From Furcasterigmium furcatum (taxonomy: Eukaryota > Ascomycota > Sordariomycetes > Glomerellales > Plectosphaerellaceae), in assembly GCA_001599815.1 (NCBI GenBank), contig BCIA01000001.1:2546934-2610933 (forward strand): 64,000 nt of DNA. The letters are read 5' to 3'. The stretch's first letter is position 1; each line of letters starts with the position of its first letter. Below the pieces are notes generated by a model. That model saw only the letters and a list, made by a program, of their open reading frames with translations. It was not told where the DNA came from and ran no database searches. A program made the position numbers and the translations under genes. Shown here piece after piece: positions 1 to 11,384 of this stretch.

Positions 1-35
1 CCCCAAACACACCAACCAACACCACCACCGTCACA

Positions 36-959
36 ATGGCCGGCGCAGGATTCGCCCTCAAGCTGCTGCAGTGGTTCATCCGCGGCGTCCAGTTCTGCTG
101 CTCCGCCCTCGTCCTCGCCATATTTTGCTACTTCCTCGCGACCCTCTCCAACCACAATCTCAACATCTCCGACCACATCCGCGCGGTCACCGGCATCTCC
201 GGCCTCGCAACCCTCTACACAATTGCCGGCCTCGTCCTCCTCTGCTGCCTCGCAGGCCTCGCCTTCACCTCCTTCATCGCAATTGTCCTCGACTTCTGCT
301 TCGCTGGCGCCTTCATCTACGTCGCCTGGGTCAACCGCAACGGCGCCGGCTCCTGCGACGGCTACCTCGACACCCCGTACGGCCAGGGCAACGCCCAAGC
401 CACCGTCAACGGCTCCGACGGCTTCACCTCCCTCCCCTCCTTCCGCTCCGCCTGCCGCATGCAGACCGCCTGCTTCGCCGTCTCCATCGTCGCCATCTTC
501 TTCTTCCTCTTCTCCATCGTCACCGAGGTCTACCTCGTCCGCCACCGCCGCAAGGAGCGCCGCTTCGGCCCCGGCCCCAGCAACAACTACACCTCCGGCT
601 CCGGACGCAAGGGCGGCCTCTTCGGCTGGCGCCGCAAGAAGTACGAGAAGCCCCTGGACACCGAGAACCACCTCCCGGAGCACACCACTCCCGACCAGAT
701 GCGCCACAGCTACAACACCGAGGCCACCGCCGTCGGACACCCCGAGAACGCGCCCGGCGCGTACAACAAGCCCGGCGAGGCGGGATACGCCCACGACGCC
801 CCCGGTGCCCCCGGCTCCGGCACGTACCGGTACGATGACGCCAGCGCCACGAACCCCTACACCGGCGGGTACGGCCAGCAGTCCGGCGTCCAGGAGATGC
901 CCGCGGGTTACCAGTATGGCGACGGTGTGTATGAGCGCCCCACGAGGTCCAATTTCTGA
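36..959 (+). CDS. MARVEL-domain integral membrane protein, single exon
   Basis: A 307-residue protein read without introns. Four hydrophobic segments lie at about residues 17-37, 53-77, 79-99 and 145-168, the spacing expected of a MARVEL four-helix bundle. Between helices 3 and 4 is a 45-residue Cys- and Gly-containing loop, probably extracytoplasmic. After helix 4 comes a basic stretch (RHRRKERR) and a long hydrophilic tail rich in Gly, Tyr, Pro and Asn, typical of fungal MARVEL proteins at the plasma membrane or eisosome-like domains. The start has a good context (CACAATGG) and follows a CA-rich leader without another ATG, so the window begins within the 5' leader or promoter. It converges with ham-2 downstream. 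The fold is well supported; no substrate or partner can be inferred. Confidence 0.85.
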   Translation: MAGAGFALKLLQWFIRGVQFCCSALVLAIFCYFLATLSNHNLNISDHIRAVTGISGLATLYTIAGLVLLCCLAGLAFTSFIAIVLDFCFAGAFIYVAWVNRNGAGSCDGYLDTPYGQGNAQATVNGSDGFTSLPSFRSACRMQTACFAVSIVAIFFFLFSIVTEVYLVRHRRKERRFGPGPSNNYTSGSGRKGGLFGWRRKKYEKPLDTENHLPEHTTPDQMRHSYNTEATAVGHPENAPGAYNKPGEAGYAHDAPGAPGSGTYRYDDASATNPYTGGYGQQSGVQEMPAGYQYGDGVYERPTRSNF

Positions 960-1300
960 GAAACGCCTATCAGGAATGACTGAAGAATGACGACGCTGTG
1001 CGATGACGGAAAGGGAAAGGGGAACAAGGCAGGCGGATATACCCATACAAACACTGGAAGGAAAGCTCTAGACCGGTCAGGTCTCACGATCGTTATGTTC
1101 GGTGTTGGCTGTAGACTTGTGCACTTATGTCCTTAACGGCTTAATGTCTAATATTCATCAAGCCCGTGTCTCATCGCTCGTAATCCCGCCAGCTGGTATT
1201 CATCCTCAGATCTGCGCCAGGTCCGCCAAAGTCTCGACATGACGCCACTATGATTCCTAGGTGAGCAAGGCCAGGTGCGATTAGTATCCCGCAACGGACA
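960..1300. other. intergenic region between convergent genes
   Basis: About 340 bases between the stop codons of the MARVEL gene and ham-2. It should hold both 3' UTRs. No open frame with family resemblance and no structured RNA was seen. Confidence 0.5.
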
Positions 1301-4300
1301 CTACTCAGGGTCAGTAAATCGTCGAGCATTCTCCACATGCAGGAACTCACTGTTCGACCCATCATCGTCCTGCCACGACAGGCCGAGCTTCTCCAGCTCC
1401 CGGGTAAAGAATCCCTGCTCCTCCCGGACCGCCGCCCTCAACTCGCCTGCAATCTTGCCCGGGTACCTCCTCACGTTGAACCAGTGCGTCAGGCTCCGCA
1501 GCGCCTGCTCCAGTGGCAGCGCCGAGTCGACCTCCGCGTCGACATCGCTGCCAGCAAGCCACTCGTCGCGCAGCTCGGGCCGCACGTGCAGGTATACCGC
1601 CGTGATGACGCGCATGTTGCTCTGGCGCCACTTGCGGCCGCAGTAGGGGACCTGATTCTTGAAAAGCTTGAGCGTGTACAGGCGGAGCAGCGGCTGCGGG
1701 ACCTTGAGCGACTTTCGTAGTATGTTAGACGACTTGTACTGAACCAGCATCAGATTCCGGTGCGCCTTCCGCTTGCACAGCTTCTGCATGATGCGGAGGT
1801 AGTTGATCATCGAGAAGAAATTCCGCCGCGAGAAGTCCGTGATGGGTTCCTGGGGCAAGGGGTTGATCGGATAGCCCAGCTCGTCCACCTCGGGTCGTGT
1901 CGGAGCTTGGCCTGCCTGGGGCTGGGAATCGCCTTCTGGCATGTCGGGCAGGTCAGGCCGAGGCGGCGAGCGCCTTCTCTTAATCGGAGGCGGGGCCGCC
2001 TCATCCTCGCTGTCCGTATGGATGATTTCGCTCTCGGCGGGGTTCGGGATGTGTACATCCTCATCATCATGTGTCTTGGATCGAAGGTTGCAGAAATGGA
2101 AGAAGCTGTTCTCGAGACGGTCCGTCTTGCTATCGACGACTTGTTGAATGTCCTGGTGGGCGAATAACTTGAGAACTAGCGGGACATAGTTATGGTCCAG
2201 CAAAAGTTGCGCCAAGTACTCAAATTTCAACACGTCTGTCACAGAGTAAGCACACTGGCAGGCAGCCATGTCGAGGGCACACAAAGACTCACGAGTCAGC
2301 TTCAGCCACTTGAGAAGCAAGAGTATTGACCCAGTGGCCGCCTTGGTCATGATCTCCCGAGACCTCGTCGCATCGAGCTCTTCGGGCGAAAGCTCCCGTG
2401 GCTCAGGAGGCGGCGCGGCCTGCGGCTCCTGTGGCCTTGCCTGTCCTCCCGGTCCGCCATTCGCACCCGGGTTGCCGCCCCTACCAGCCATGCCGGGGTG
2501 TTGTTGGTTTTGCGGGGGCTGGGAGACTGCAGACACGTTCATGAATGTTGGCCTCAGCAACACTATTGCCAAGGACTGCAAATGGGGCAGCAGTTCATCC
2601 TGTGGTGGTGTCAGCGGCCTCTCAAAGTCGCCATCGCTGCTGCTATCGAGGTCACTCACGTAGAAGTTTTCCACAGCTACCATCCGCCGCCGAGATTCTT
2701 CATCAATGTCGTCACCATGCGGTCCGTAGTCGATCTCGACCTTTTCTGAGGGGCCGTCGGCTGTTTTCTTGACCCTCTTGCTGGCGCCTCCCCTCATTTC
2801 TAAGATGATCTCTCTCTCCTCCAACGTGAGCTCACTCAAGTCGAGGTCAAGGTCTGTCTCGGGGTCGAGCCCGGAATCGAGGTCCAGGTTATCAACATCG
2901 TCGTCGAGGGAATCCTCGTCCCAGCCCCTCTCGGACTTCATGAACTTTTCCCGCTCATTCCAGAGCTGTCTTGTGGCACGGTTCATTCGAACACGCCTGG
3001 AAAAGAGCTCCCCCGCCTCGAGGATTGATGCTGGGATATCGCTCCCTTCCCATTTGCGCCCGACAAGCTCGTGTTGCAGTCCAGCGCCGCCCTTGCCGCC
3101 TGCACTGTTGCTCGTCTCATCGAGCGGCGGGTACAGGAAGGGAAAGTTCTGGTTCGTTTGATAGTTTTGTTTCTTACCACCCTTTCCACCAACGGCCGGA
3201 GAAGGAGGGGGAGACGGGGCCGGGGTGGCAATGTGAACAGGCTGGTGTAGGATCGATGCGCCGCCACTCTGGGAATTCGGAGGCCCGGGTAGAATACCAT
3301 TCGACGTGTTCTTGGGGGGCTGGTTTGGCGGAGGAGGCAGAATGCTGCTGTTTTCCGCTTCCAGGGGTATCAAAGGCTGCGGGGGTACGTACGCTGGGTA
3401 TTTGGAAGTCAACTCCTGGCGGAAGGAATGGTAATCGAGAGGTGAGGCTGTGATGAGGTCGTCCGACTTCTCGTCCTTGTCGGTCTCGCTGATGGCCTTC
3501 TTAACCTCGTCGATTTCTGGGGTGCCGCCAAATACCAACAGGATGGACTTCCAGAGTAGGAGCAACATCTGCGATGATTAGCAAAGTTTGCTCCGGGGGG
3601 AGTTCTCTAGTGATCTCACCTGAGGCAGAGGCAGAGCGTTACTCTCATCCCAGCGTACTTTGGATGTTGCCAGCGACATGAAGTTGACAAGGTTTGGATT
3701 CAGGCGGACTGTGTTCATGTCAGCATGCTGTCGGTCGTGAGGAGGGGGGTAACCCATACGAAGCTCTTTTCGTGTGATTTCCATGCCCTCTGGGTCACTG
3801 AGGGCCTCCTGGATGGCGATGTACATGATCGTCATCAGGTTGAGCACCTCGTCGTGGGCATCCTGGAGATTGCTCGGCTGGACGACCTGCATGTCGTCCG
3901 CCCAAAAGACCCGAAATGCCTTCTGCGTAGCCTTCCATACAATACCCAATCCTCCCATAGATGTCATGAGCTCAACAGAGGACTTGATGCCTTCCAGCTG
4001 CGACGGACTGGCGGCAGATCGGTCACTGACCGGCTCGGTGTAAGGCGAAGCCGTCTCGACCCACCGGCCCAGCACCAGATACAGCAGGCTTCGAATGGCG
4101 TCCATGCGCTCCAGAAACTCATCAGACTGTAGGGAGTCGAAACAGCTGCGAACGAGCTGGGCTCTCTGGGTCTGGTCGGCCTGCTCCCACGTCGTCGGCC
4201 CGATTTGTTCATCCCACAGCGCCTCGAAGGCTGCCTGGGCGGCATTGAGCCTCACCCATTGCCAGAACTGGTAGACGAACCATTCGTCAATCTCCTCCTC

Positions 4301-4648
4301 CAGAGGACCGAGGTCTTCGTAGTGAAAGTCGTACGCGATCGGTTCGGGTTTATTGAACTCAGCCACGATCCTACGCAGCTGGACAAGCGACAGAGAGTCG
4401 GTGGGCGGTGGATGGGGGCCAGATGCTGACGGGGGCATAGGAGCAGGCGGTACAGGTACTGGCGGTGGTGTTGCCTGGTTTCTCTGCAGGCCTGGTCGCG
4501 TCAAGTTGGCGGGGGGCGGAGGAGGCGGTCTGTCGCCGTGTTCGGGCCCGATGTCTTCGATGTTCGCATCGGCGGCCTCGGTCGACTGCCTGTCGGAGGA
4601 GGCCTCGGAGCCTTCGGCTGTTGGCTTCGATAACCAGGAGGAGTGCAT
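1301..4648 (-). CDS. ham-2: STRIPAK complex subunit, STRIP1/2-Far11 family (HAM-2/PRO22)
   Basis: Proposed exons 4648-3620, 3568-2293 and 2235-1301 give 1079 residues. Intron 1 (51 bp) joins ...LPLPQ to MLLLLWK in phase 0. Intron 2 (57 bp, GTGAGT...ACAG) contains no stop in frame; removing it restores LKLTHVLKFEYLAQ, which matches the STRIP1 consensus. The N-terminus is acidic and proline-rich (about residues 10-80). An N1221 domain follows (about 85-430, including EPIAYDFHYEDLGPLEEEIDEW), then a disordered acidic linker and a DUF3402-type C-terminal domain (about 640-1079, with PQPLLRLYTLKLFKNQVPYC and a WRQSNM motif). In fungi this family scaffolds the striatin/PP2A/kinase STRIPAK complex at the nuclear envelope and is needed for hyphal fusion and fruiting. 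A further 84-bp in-frame intron at 2576-2659 is possible. The gene is divergent from the NAD kinase. Confidence 0.92.
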
Positions 4649-5392
4649 GGTGTCGGAGAAGACTCAAAAGGTACTTGAAGAGAATGGAAGAGGCGGTCTC
4701 GTGCCTCGGGCTCACGACAGGAGGTGGCGGCAACGAGTGTCCATCGGCAGAAATGACTGTGCTGGAGAAACTGCTACATGTAAGATTGGGATTCTTGATG
4801 GAATAGAGAGCCGTCCGATAAGCTTCGCAGGCGAATTCGGGGCTCTGGTCGCTGGATGCTGGCGTTGCAAGATCAACGTTGAGGTCGTGGGAGCTTCCAG
4901 CCTCGGAGATCTGAGGTGGGATGCCCAACGGTGATCGTCGTACTTGATTGGCTGCCTTTCGCGCCGGCTGGTGCGCAAGAAGCTGCGTTGGTGGAGCCCC
5001 TGCCGTAGCTCTCAAATCCTAGTGGGGGTTGCCAGACTAGCGGGCTCTTGTTAGGGAGTTTTCACCACCTAAGCCCAGAACACCGAGCTTCGATTATTAG
5101 GTTGCAGGTGAGTTCCGCGTTCGCTGAGTAACGACAGACAACGGTGCCTCCACCGCGTCACACCTTGAAAGAACAACGTCGTTGAGAAATACAGACTGTT
5201 TCGAGCCCAACTTTGCCTCAAAATCAATAACACTGCGGGCAGACAATCCCCGACGTCACAGACGCTGCGCTCCCGACGACTCTGGCTCATATAGCAGCCA
5301 GCGTAGTCATCCTTTGAGTTATATCAAAAACCCCGCGTCGCGCACCAGCATCTCACATCGCCACGGTTCATCCTTTGTCCCTCATCGCCGTC
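4649..5392. promoter_or_regulatory. shared divergent promoter of ham-2 and the NAD kinase gene
   Basis: A 744-base spacer between two start codons pointing away from each other. No additional gene was recognised. No TATA box or specific operator stands out; C/T-rich tracts precede the NAD kinase start, as usual for fungal leaders. Confidence 0.45.
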
Positions 5393-7334
5393 ATGGGGAC
5401 CAAAGGCAGTCAGAACGGCAAGCACATTACGTTTGAGGACGATTCGGACTCTGACGGAAGCCATGGCTCTCATCAAGAACCGGTTGAGGTATGTACGCCC
5501 AGCCATTCCGGCGTGTCCCTATGTCACATGTAGACATACTTATGAGCCCCCCTCAACTAGGTCACCTTCGACCCGACCAGCCCATACCGCCGCAAGAGCT
5601 CCCTCGTAGCCTCTGAAGCAACGAGGATGGCCCCGAGTCGCAAAGCGATGAAGACGGAGTGCGTCGTCCACCAGTTTCTGGAGAGCCAGAGGAAGAGCCG
5701 AGACGCCCTGGCCTCTATCAGCGACCATGGCGATGAGGTTGACGGCGACATCGCGGAGCCAGAGACAAGCGAGATGTATCGCAGTCACCCAAAGCTTGAT
5801 CACAGGCACCCCCATGTTACTCACGAGGACCTCTCAGCCGAACAGGGGCTTAAGAGGAGCGTCGAGCCAAAAGGGTCCACCCACGGGAAGCGCGCTGACA
5901 TCCTCGCCCTGGGACCCGGCACTCCAGACGAAAACGTTGGCCAGAAGAACATTGGCCAGGCAGACGAGGAGTCATGGAAGAGCCAGATTACCAAGTCAGA
6001 GTCGGAGCTCGACATGTCGCACTCCTCCAGGACCCCGCCAGAAAGGGACGAGCTGCACAGCCGGCTGCTCACCAAGAAGCAACTCAGCGAGATGGCGTGG
6101 GGTGTGCGCGAACTCAGCAGACGGCTGAGCAGCATGCGCATCAGGTTCAGGGTCAAGAGTATCTTCATCTTGACCAAGATCCACGACCCGGACCTCATCT
6201 ACAGCACGCGCGAGCTGGTAAAGTGGCTTCTTGGCCCGGAACACGACACACGGTACGCCATCTACTTGGAGGACAGGTTCAAAGATAACAAAAGATTCAA
6301 CGCGGCCGGCATGATGGAAGAGTTGCGACAAGAGTTCATCAAGACGGGCGAGATGAAAGAAGAAGATGGTGACCAGGCCATCTCCTCGCGTCTGAGGTAC
6401 TGGAGCAGCCACATGTGCCGCACGAGGCCTCACACATTCGACTTTGTCATCACCCTCGGCGGCGATGGCACCGTCCTGTACGCCAGCTGGCTCTTCCAGA
6501 GGATCGTCCCGCCCGTCCTGAGCTTCGCCCTCGGCAGCCTCGGGTTCCTGACCAAGTTCGATTTCGAAGAGCACCGCTCTATCCTGCAGGGAGCCTTCCA
6601 GAAGGGTGTCACCGTCAGCCTGCGCCTCCGCTTCGAGGGAACCATCATGCGAAGCCAGAAGCGCGCCGCCGTCGCCAGTGACGAACTCAGCAGCTCTAGC
6701 TCACAGGAGGAAGAGAGCAAGCAGCGCGACCTCGTCGAGGAACTCATTGGCGAGGAGCGAGACGACGAACACACGCACAAGCCCGACGGCACCTTTGAGA
6801 TTCTCAACGAGATTGTCGTCGACCGTGGCCCCAATCCGAGTAAGCACCAGTCCTGCAAAACCTAGTAGGCAGCCCGGCTAACAAACCCAAGCAATGTCCT
6901 ACACCGAAATATTTGGCGACGACGAGCACTTCACCTCCGTCCAAGCCGACGGCATCTGCGTCTCCACACCGACTGGCAGCACGGCCTACAACCTTGCCGC
7001 CGGTGGCTCCCTCTGTCATCCCGAAAACCCCGTGATGCTCGTCACCGCCATCTGCGCGCACACCCTCTCCTTCCGCCCCATCATCCTCCCAGACACCATC
7101 GTCCTGAGGGTCGGCGTTCCCTACCAAGCTCGCACCAGCTCCTGGGCAAGCTTCGACGGCCGCGAGCGCCACGAGCTCCTCCCCGGAGACTACGTCACCA
7201 TCTCCGCGAGCCGGTACCCATTCGCCACGGTGCAGGCGCAGGGGCGGCGGAGCGAGGACTGGGTGAATAGTATCAGCGGGAAACTGGGGTGGAACACGCG
7301 GCAGAAGCAGAAGGGGTACAAGGAGTGGGCGTAG
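5393..7334 (+). CDS. NAD(+) kinase, cytosolic Utr1/Pos5 family
   Basis: Exons 5393-5488, 5561-6839 and 6892-7334 (introns of 72 and 52 bp) encode 605 residues. The enzyme phosphorylates NAD(H) with ATP to supply NADP(H). The catalytic GGDG sits at about residues 332-335 (ITLGGDGTVLYAS), followed by the LGSLGFLTKF motif. The NE-containing strand (ILNEIVVDRGPNPT) spans the second intron and is completed by MSYTEIFGDD. The nucleotide-binding STPTGSTAYNLAAGGSL and HTLSFRPIILPD motifs are all present. About 210 poorly conserved, charged residues precede the kinase domain, and a Ser/Glu-rich insertion lies in the sugar-kinase fold; both are common in fungal members. No targeting peptide is evident, so a cytosolic role is inferred. 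The start is the first ATG of the leader, in a good context. Confidence 0.93.
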
Positions 7335-9721
7335 CCGGGCAAGACGTCTTCGCGGATGCAAGGGCATGATCGATTCTTGGGCTGCTCCTCCCACTTCGGA
7401 TGTAGAGGGATTCTCGGAACATGGCCGGCAAGGTACAAGATGGGTATGGGACTGGCTGGTATCACGAAGAAACGGAGTTATGCGTGGTCTTTTGGGGAGT
7501 CTGGACGGTATGCTTCCTACACAAATGAATTCAGGTCTCTCGGCATGACGTGGCTGGTGTCTCAGCAGACCGCCGAGAGATAACATGCAGCGGAGAATCA
7601 ACTGCCTCATTACACACCAATAAGTCGCGGCGGAACAACGAGAAGACGTGACTGACACAGGAATCAACGGCGCTTCCTCCTGGGTGTGCCTCGGTGCTAC
7701 GATAAAGGGTAAGGTGTGCCGAGCTTCAACATGCACGAAACTGCCCGAGCTCGCAGACGGCGGCATAAACCGGGCGAGCTGTCCGTGCGACGACCAACCA
7801 CAGCCGAAGAGCGTTGAGAAGTGATATTCGAAGCATCCGAGCTCAGAGACTAGCCTCAGCCCGGGCTGGACAAGAAGCACCGACAACGAGCCGGGGGGAG
7901 ACTGCAGCGCGGGCCGGGCCCGGCCTGACTGGTATCTCGCTACCCCTGAGGAGTCGACACGAGTTTGTCTCTCCACCAGGGTAGTATCTCGGGAAGGTTA
8001 TCGATCCGCCAACCAGTCAGTTGATCATGGCTGGTCTGGGACAGATCCCGTCGGCTTCGGATAACCACGTGTGGAGTTGACAGGCGCCCAGCATTTTCAT
8101 GACAGGCAAGGTCATTGAAACTACCTCGACGTCACAGTGGATGAGACAATCTTGTGATACTGCAACAGAACTCCAACACCAGGCTATGAGAGGCTGCTGA
8201 ACCCAACCCACGATGTGGCCACGAGGGTCATGACGTAGTTACGTGGGGATTTGACCGCGGTTCCCTCAGGAGAGACGCGTCGAGCAGGAGAAGACGGGAC
8301 GGATGGCAAACGCCCACGGGTTGCAAGACACAATCATCCAATCAGTCGCTGTCCATGCAAGGAGCTTTGCCCTGGAAAACGTTGGGCGCCACAGCTTCCT
8401 GGAGGGATGGTCCGAGACCCGCATGATATGATAGAAGTCAGTGGGAGCCTGGAAGTGACCTGAGATTCGGAGAGAAGAAGTCGAGCGGTTGGTGAGGCGT
8501 GGCGGAGAGTCTGCTCCGGATCGACCACATAGTCGGGACTTGCATGCAAACTGCAGAGGTAGATCTCGATCCAGACTGCGAGAGAAGTGCATCGAAGTCG
8601 TCAGCTGACGGGAAAGGTGTGCTTGAAGTCTAGACCACCAGCTTCCAGAAATGCCGTCATTCCGCACGGGCCCAAGGAGATGCCACTTGCCTGCAATGGA
8701 TCAGGCGGGGGAGGGGTAGGTTGCGAGGAGGTGATGCACGCAGCACGGGAGCCTCAAGTGGCTGTGCTCCGCTAACGAGATCGAGATGTCGGAGTACTTG
8801 CTCGTAAAGTCGATGCCGCTATCTCACTGTACGAGCGGCCATCGCTATCACTAAGGTACCTAGGCGGAACTTGGACAAGCCGAGGCCCTGAGTCCGTCCG
8901 GAAACCGGAGTAGACTTCCGGCCAATCTTGGAGGAGATGTACTCCCGATGAGGAGATCACTTGCGTCCGTCCGTTGAGGCAGTGATTGTTTGGTAGCAAA
9001 CGGCTTGGGATGTACGGAGCTAGCAATGGACGAGCTTTTCTGCCCTTTCCGTTCATCTGGGCAAGCAGAGAGAGATGGACAACAAGCTCACTGCTGCCCG
9101 GTGCCCCGCCAATTCGGCGCTCTGCCGTAGGCGCCCCACCCAATAGCGCTGGGTGGCGCTGAGGAACAAGTGCCGCGGTGACGTAGGGGCTTGCCGTTCC
9201 TGCCACCAGTCCCGATGACGTAGGAACGAAAGGAGAAAGCTCCGGCGTGGCTCGTGCAATTACACGACGTACCATTCTCTCATCAGAACATCATCCGCCA
9301 CAAAAGCTCCGCCAGATGGGTCTAGTCTGGTAGGCGGCTAGCCTCATCTGAGGCAGCTTCGTGCTTCACCTTGCCGGGTCCTGCCTAACAGGTGCAACTT
9401 GCCTGCCTCACGCGTAGTCTATGACGCACTTGCGTCCATCCACACCAGCGAAGCGCCAATAGTGACAAGTCGAGCCACATGATGAGTCCCTGACAAGCAG
9501 GTGTGGATAGGGAAGAGCACGGGAAAGAGCGGGCTCTGACATGCAACGCAGGAAGGAGCCAACCTGCCGTCGGTGCTCGTGATACCCGTCCATCTCTCTA
9601 TAAAAACCACCACCGCCTCCCCTTCAACAACCCTCCTCTTTCCATCATCAACAACCTCAAACAACAATCATCAAGTCTTCTACACACAACCCAATCCACA
9701 AACAACCCACTCTCAATCACA
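7335..9721. other. long intergenic region upstream of grg-1
   Basis: Nearly 2.4 kb without a recognisable gene. Open frames here have no family resemblance and no intron-joined extension. The distal part belongs to the NAD kinase 3' end; the proximal part should be the extended promoter of the Grg1 gene, which is strongly regulated in relatives. One CACGTG lies at 8066-8071 and a GCGGGG (CreA-like) within the G-rich tract near 8705; neither is proof of regulation. Confidence 0.4.
9599..9604 (+). promoter_or_regulatory. TATA box of the Grg1 gene
   Basis: TATAAA about 120 bases before the Grg1 start codon. The stretch from here to the ATG is pyrimidine/adenine-rich, made of CAA and CTC repeats, and contains no other ATG. 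That leader type is typical of abundantly expressed fungal mRNAs. Confidence 0.7.
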
Positions 9722-9996
9722 ATGGAGTCCATCAAGAACGCCGCCAACTACGTCTCTGAGACCGTCCAGGGCGCTGGTGCCACCGCCTCCAAGGAGGCCA
9801 ACAAGGAGGTCGCCAAGGACAACAACGCCTCCATCGGCAGCCGGTACGCTCCCTCTGCCTCTCCCTCTTCATCTCCAACACCCCTCTAACATTCTCTCTC
9901 AGTGCCACCGCCGCCAAGGATGCCGTCGGCGACAAGTTCGACGAGTCCAAGCACAACACCCAGGCCGATGTCCACAAGGAGGCCGCCAAGCACTAA
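9722..9996 (+). CDS. grg-1: glucose-repressible / clock-controlled small protein Grg1 (CCG-1)
   Basis: Exons 9722-9843 and 9903-9996 (intron 59 bp; codon CG|T split) encode 71 residues, the usual length of the family. The protein starts MESIKNAANYVSETVQGAG and ends HKEAAKH. It is Ala-, Lys- and Asp-rich, with 11-residue amphipathic repeats (SKEANKEVAKD, TAAKDAVGDKFDESKHN) like those of LEA/stress proteins. In Neurospora the homologue is a highly abundant transcript induced by glucose starvation and controlled by the circadian clock; its biochemical role is unknown. A strong TATA box and ATG-free leader support high expression. The single-exon reading would give an unrelated C-terminus (PSASPSSSPTPL), so the spliced form is preferred. 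Confidence 0.93.
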
Positions 9997-11262
9997 ATGC
10001 TTCCTCCCGCATCTACCTACCACCGATTGATACCCCATGAAATGGTCATGATGGCGTCTGGAACTTTGGAACTTGGAAGGGAGGGATGATGGAATTGAGA
10101 CAGCAAACAGCAAACGTACTTATGGCGGAGGATCCCCTACAATTCTTCGGCCTCATTAGCTGTTAATCCTGAAATCAACGACTTTTCCCCCCAATGAAAT
10201 CTTGACAAGATGCTGTGTTGTACTCGCGAATCCTTGGGGTTGAAGCTTCTCCTCCTCATAGGTTTTGGATATGTGACGCAGTGTAGGTATTTGGCACGGG
10301 GGCAATCACATGTTTTCCATTGCCATCTTGCGAACGATTTTACTCAACCTTCTAGAGCCTAACAGTTGCAATTTTTAACTCGTTTCATTGACCATAATCA
10401 AACATCACCCTTCCACCCAACCAAACGGGAGCTTGTGAGCGATTGAGAAATGCCCTCTCGTGAGACCGGATGCCGATGGTATGGCTACATGCCCCTGAGG
10501 ATCTGATTTCCTCGTAATTTGGTCTCTATCCGGCACGGGCATGGGCGAAAGGAGCGAGCAGCATCGGGAGGCAGCCAGGCAAGTCTTGGCGTACTGTCTC
10601 ACCACGAAGACTTTGCACAGACTCCATTAACTGTTCGCCGGAATGAAAGTTGATGTTGAACAGTGGAATCAAAGCGGATTTTAGTTGGTTTCCGGGTTTG
10701 GTCTCCGTGCTTGAAGATGGCCTCGAGGCATCGGCGTTGGTCTCAGAAGTTGACAAGATGCAGCTCTTTTCTGCGTCCGAATGAGAAGGAGACTTTGCCT
10801 GGCTTCTTTTTGGGGCCTCTGCGGGCTCGTCGATTGAGTCTGTTGCATCTTGAAGAACAAAGATTGAAGAGGCATGCTGTTCTCCGCCTGCCTCCTCGGG
10901 GGTCATCGGCTTGGGTCCTCTGTCAAGACTCCTGGGTGCGGCCAAGTGAGCTCACTTAGCGAACTGCTCCCGTGGTCAACCTACCGGGATGCCTAACGGC
11001 GAATCGATAACCTGAACCTAGATAATTGAGCATGGGTTGATATTAGAGACTCGAAGAATGACTATAAAAGTGGCCTTCCACTAGGTAGTACTACACTACT
11101 GCAACATACTAATGCTTTTGTCGATGGGATTGGGCGATGATGTGGGACATTCTGGTGGTTGACGATCTCTTGTAACAGTCGAATGCATGGTGCAGCCCGA
11201 GCAAGGCTTGAGCACATCCCTTATAGCTCCGTGATTTCCAGCATATGCTATACGGGATCCAG

Positions 11263-11354
11263 CGCCGGTGGCCAAGGGGTAAAAATCTCAGATTAGTAGC
11301 CCAACTGAGCTCTCGCGGCGCGGGACCGGGGCGGGTTCGACTCCCGCACTGGTG
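11263..11354 (+). ncRNA. tRNA-like sequence with good A and B boxes, probably degenerate
   Basis: The internal promoter B box GGTTCGACTCC (11334-11344) fits the pol III consensus and sits in a perfect T arm (GCGGG/CCCGC around TTCGACT). CGCCGGT at 11263 pairs with ACTGGTG at 11348 over seven positions with two G-U pairs, as an acceptor stem. An A-box-like TGGCCAAGGGG begins at 11269. CTCAG/CTGAG could form an anticodon stem but encloses 13 bases, and the 92-base length would need a long variable arm (CTCGC-GGC-GCGGG fits one). No normal D stem can be formed and there is no T-run terminator just downstream. A tRNA pseudogene or tRNA-derived fragment is more likely than a working tRNA. Confidence 0.35.
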
Positions 11355-11368
11355 GCTGCCTTTCTCTT

Positions 11369-11384
11369 CGCAAGACAACTTGCG
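11369..11384. repeat. perfect 6-bp hairpin
   Basis: CGCAAG and CTTGCG flank ACAA, directly after the tRNA-like segment. Too short to call a terminator; recorded because it adjoins that segment. Confidence 0.3.

Noticed and set aside
2576..2659. 84-bp candidate intron in ham-2 with GTGAGT donor and TTTGCAG acceptor
   Set aside because: Signals are good and length is a multiple of three, but the encoded segment ending LLPHLQSL looks like the helical lead-in to the conserved domain. It was left as coding; RNA-seq would decide.
6804..7976. 390-codon open frame on the minus strand
   Set aside because: It overlaps the NAD kinase C-terminus, whose motifs are unmistakable on the plus strand, and continues into its 3' region without features.
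10526..10945. 139-codon polar Ser/Glu-rich minus-strand frame
   Set aside because: The frame begins with TTG, the first ATG is internal, and no homologous feature was recognised; it could not be separated from chance.
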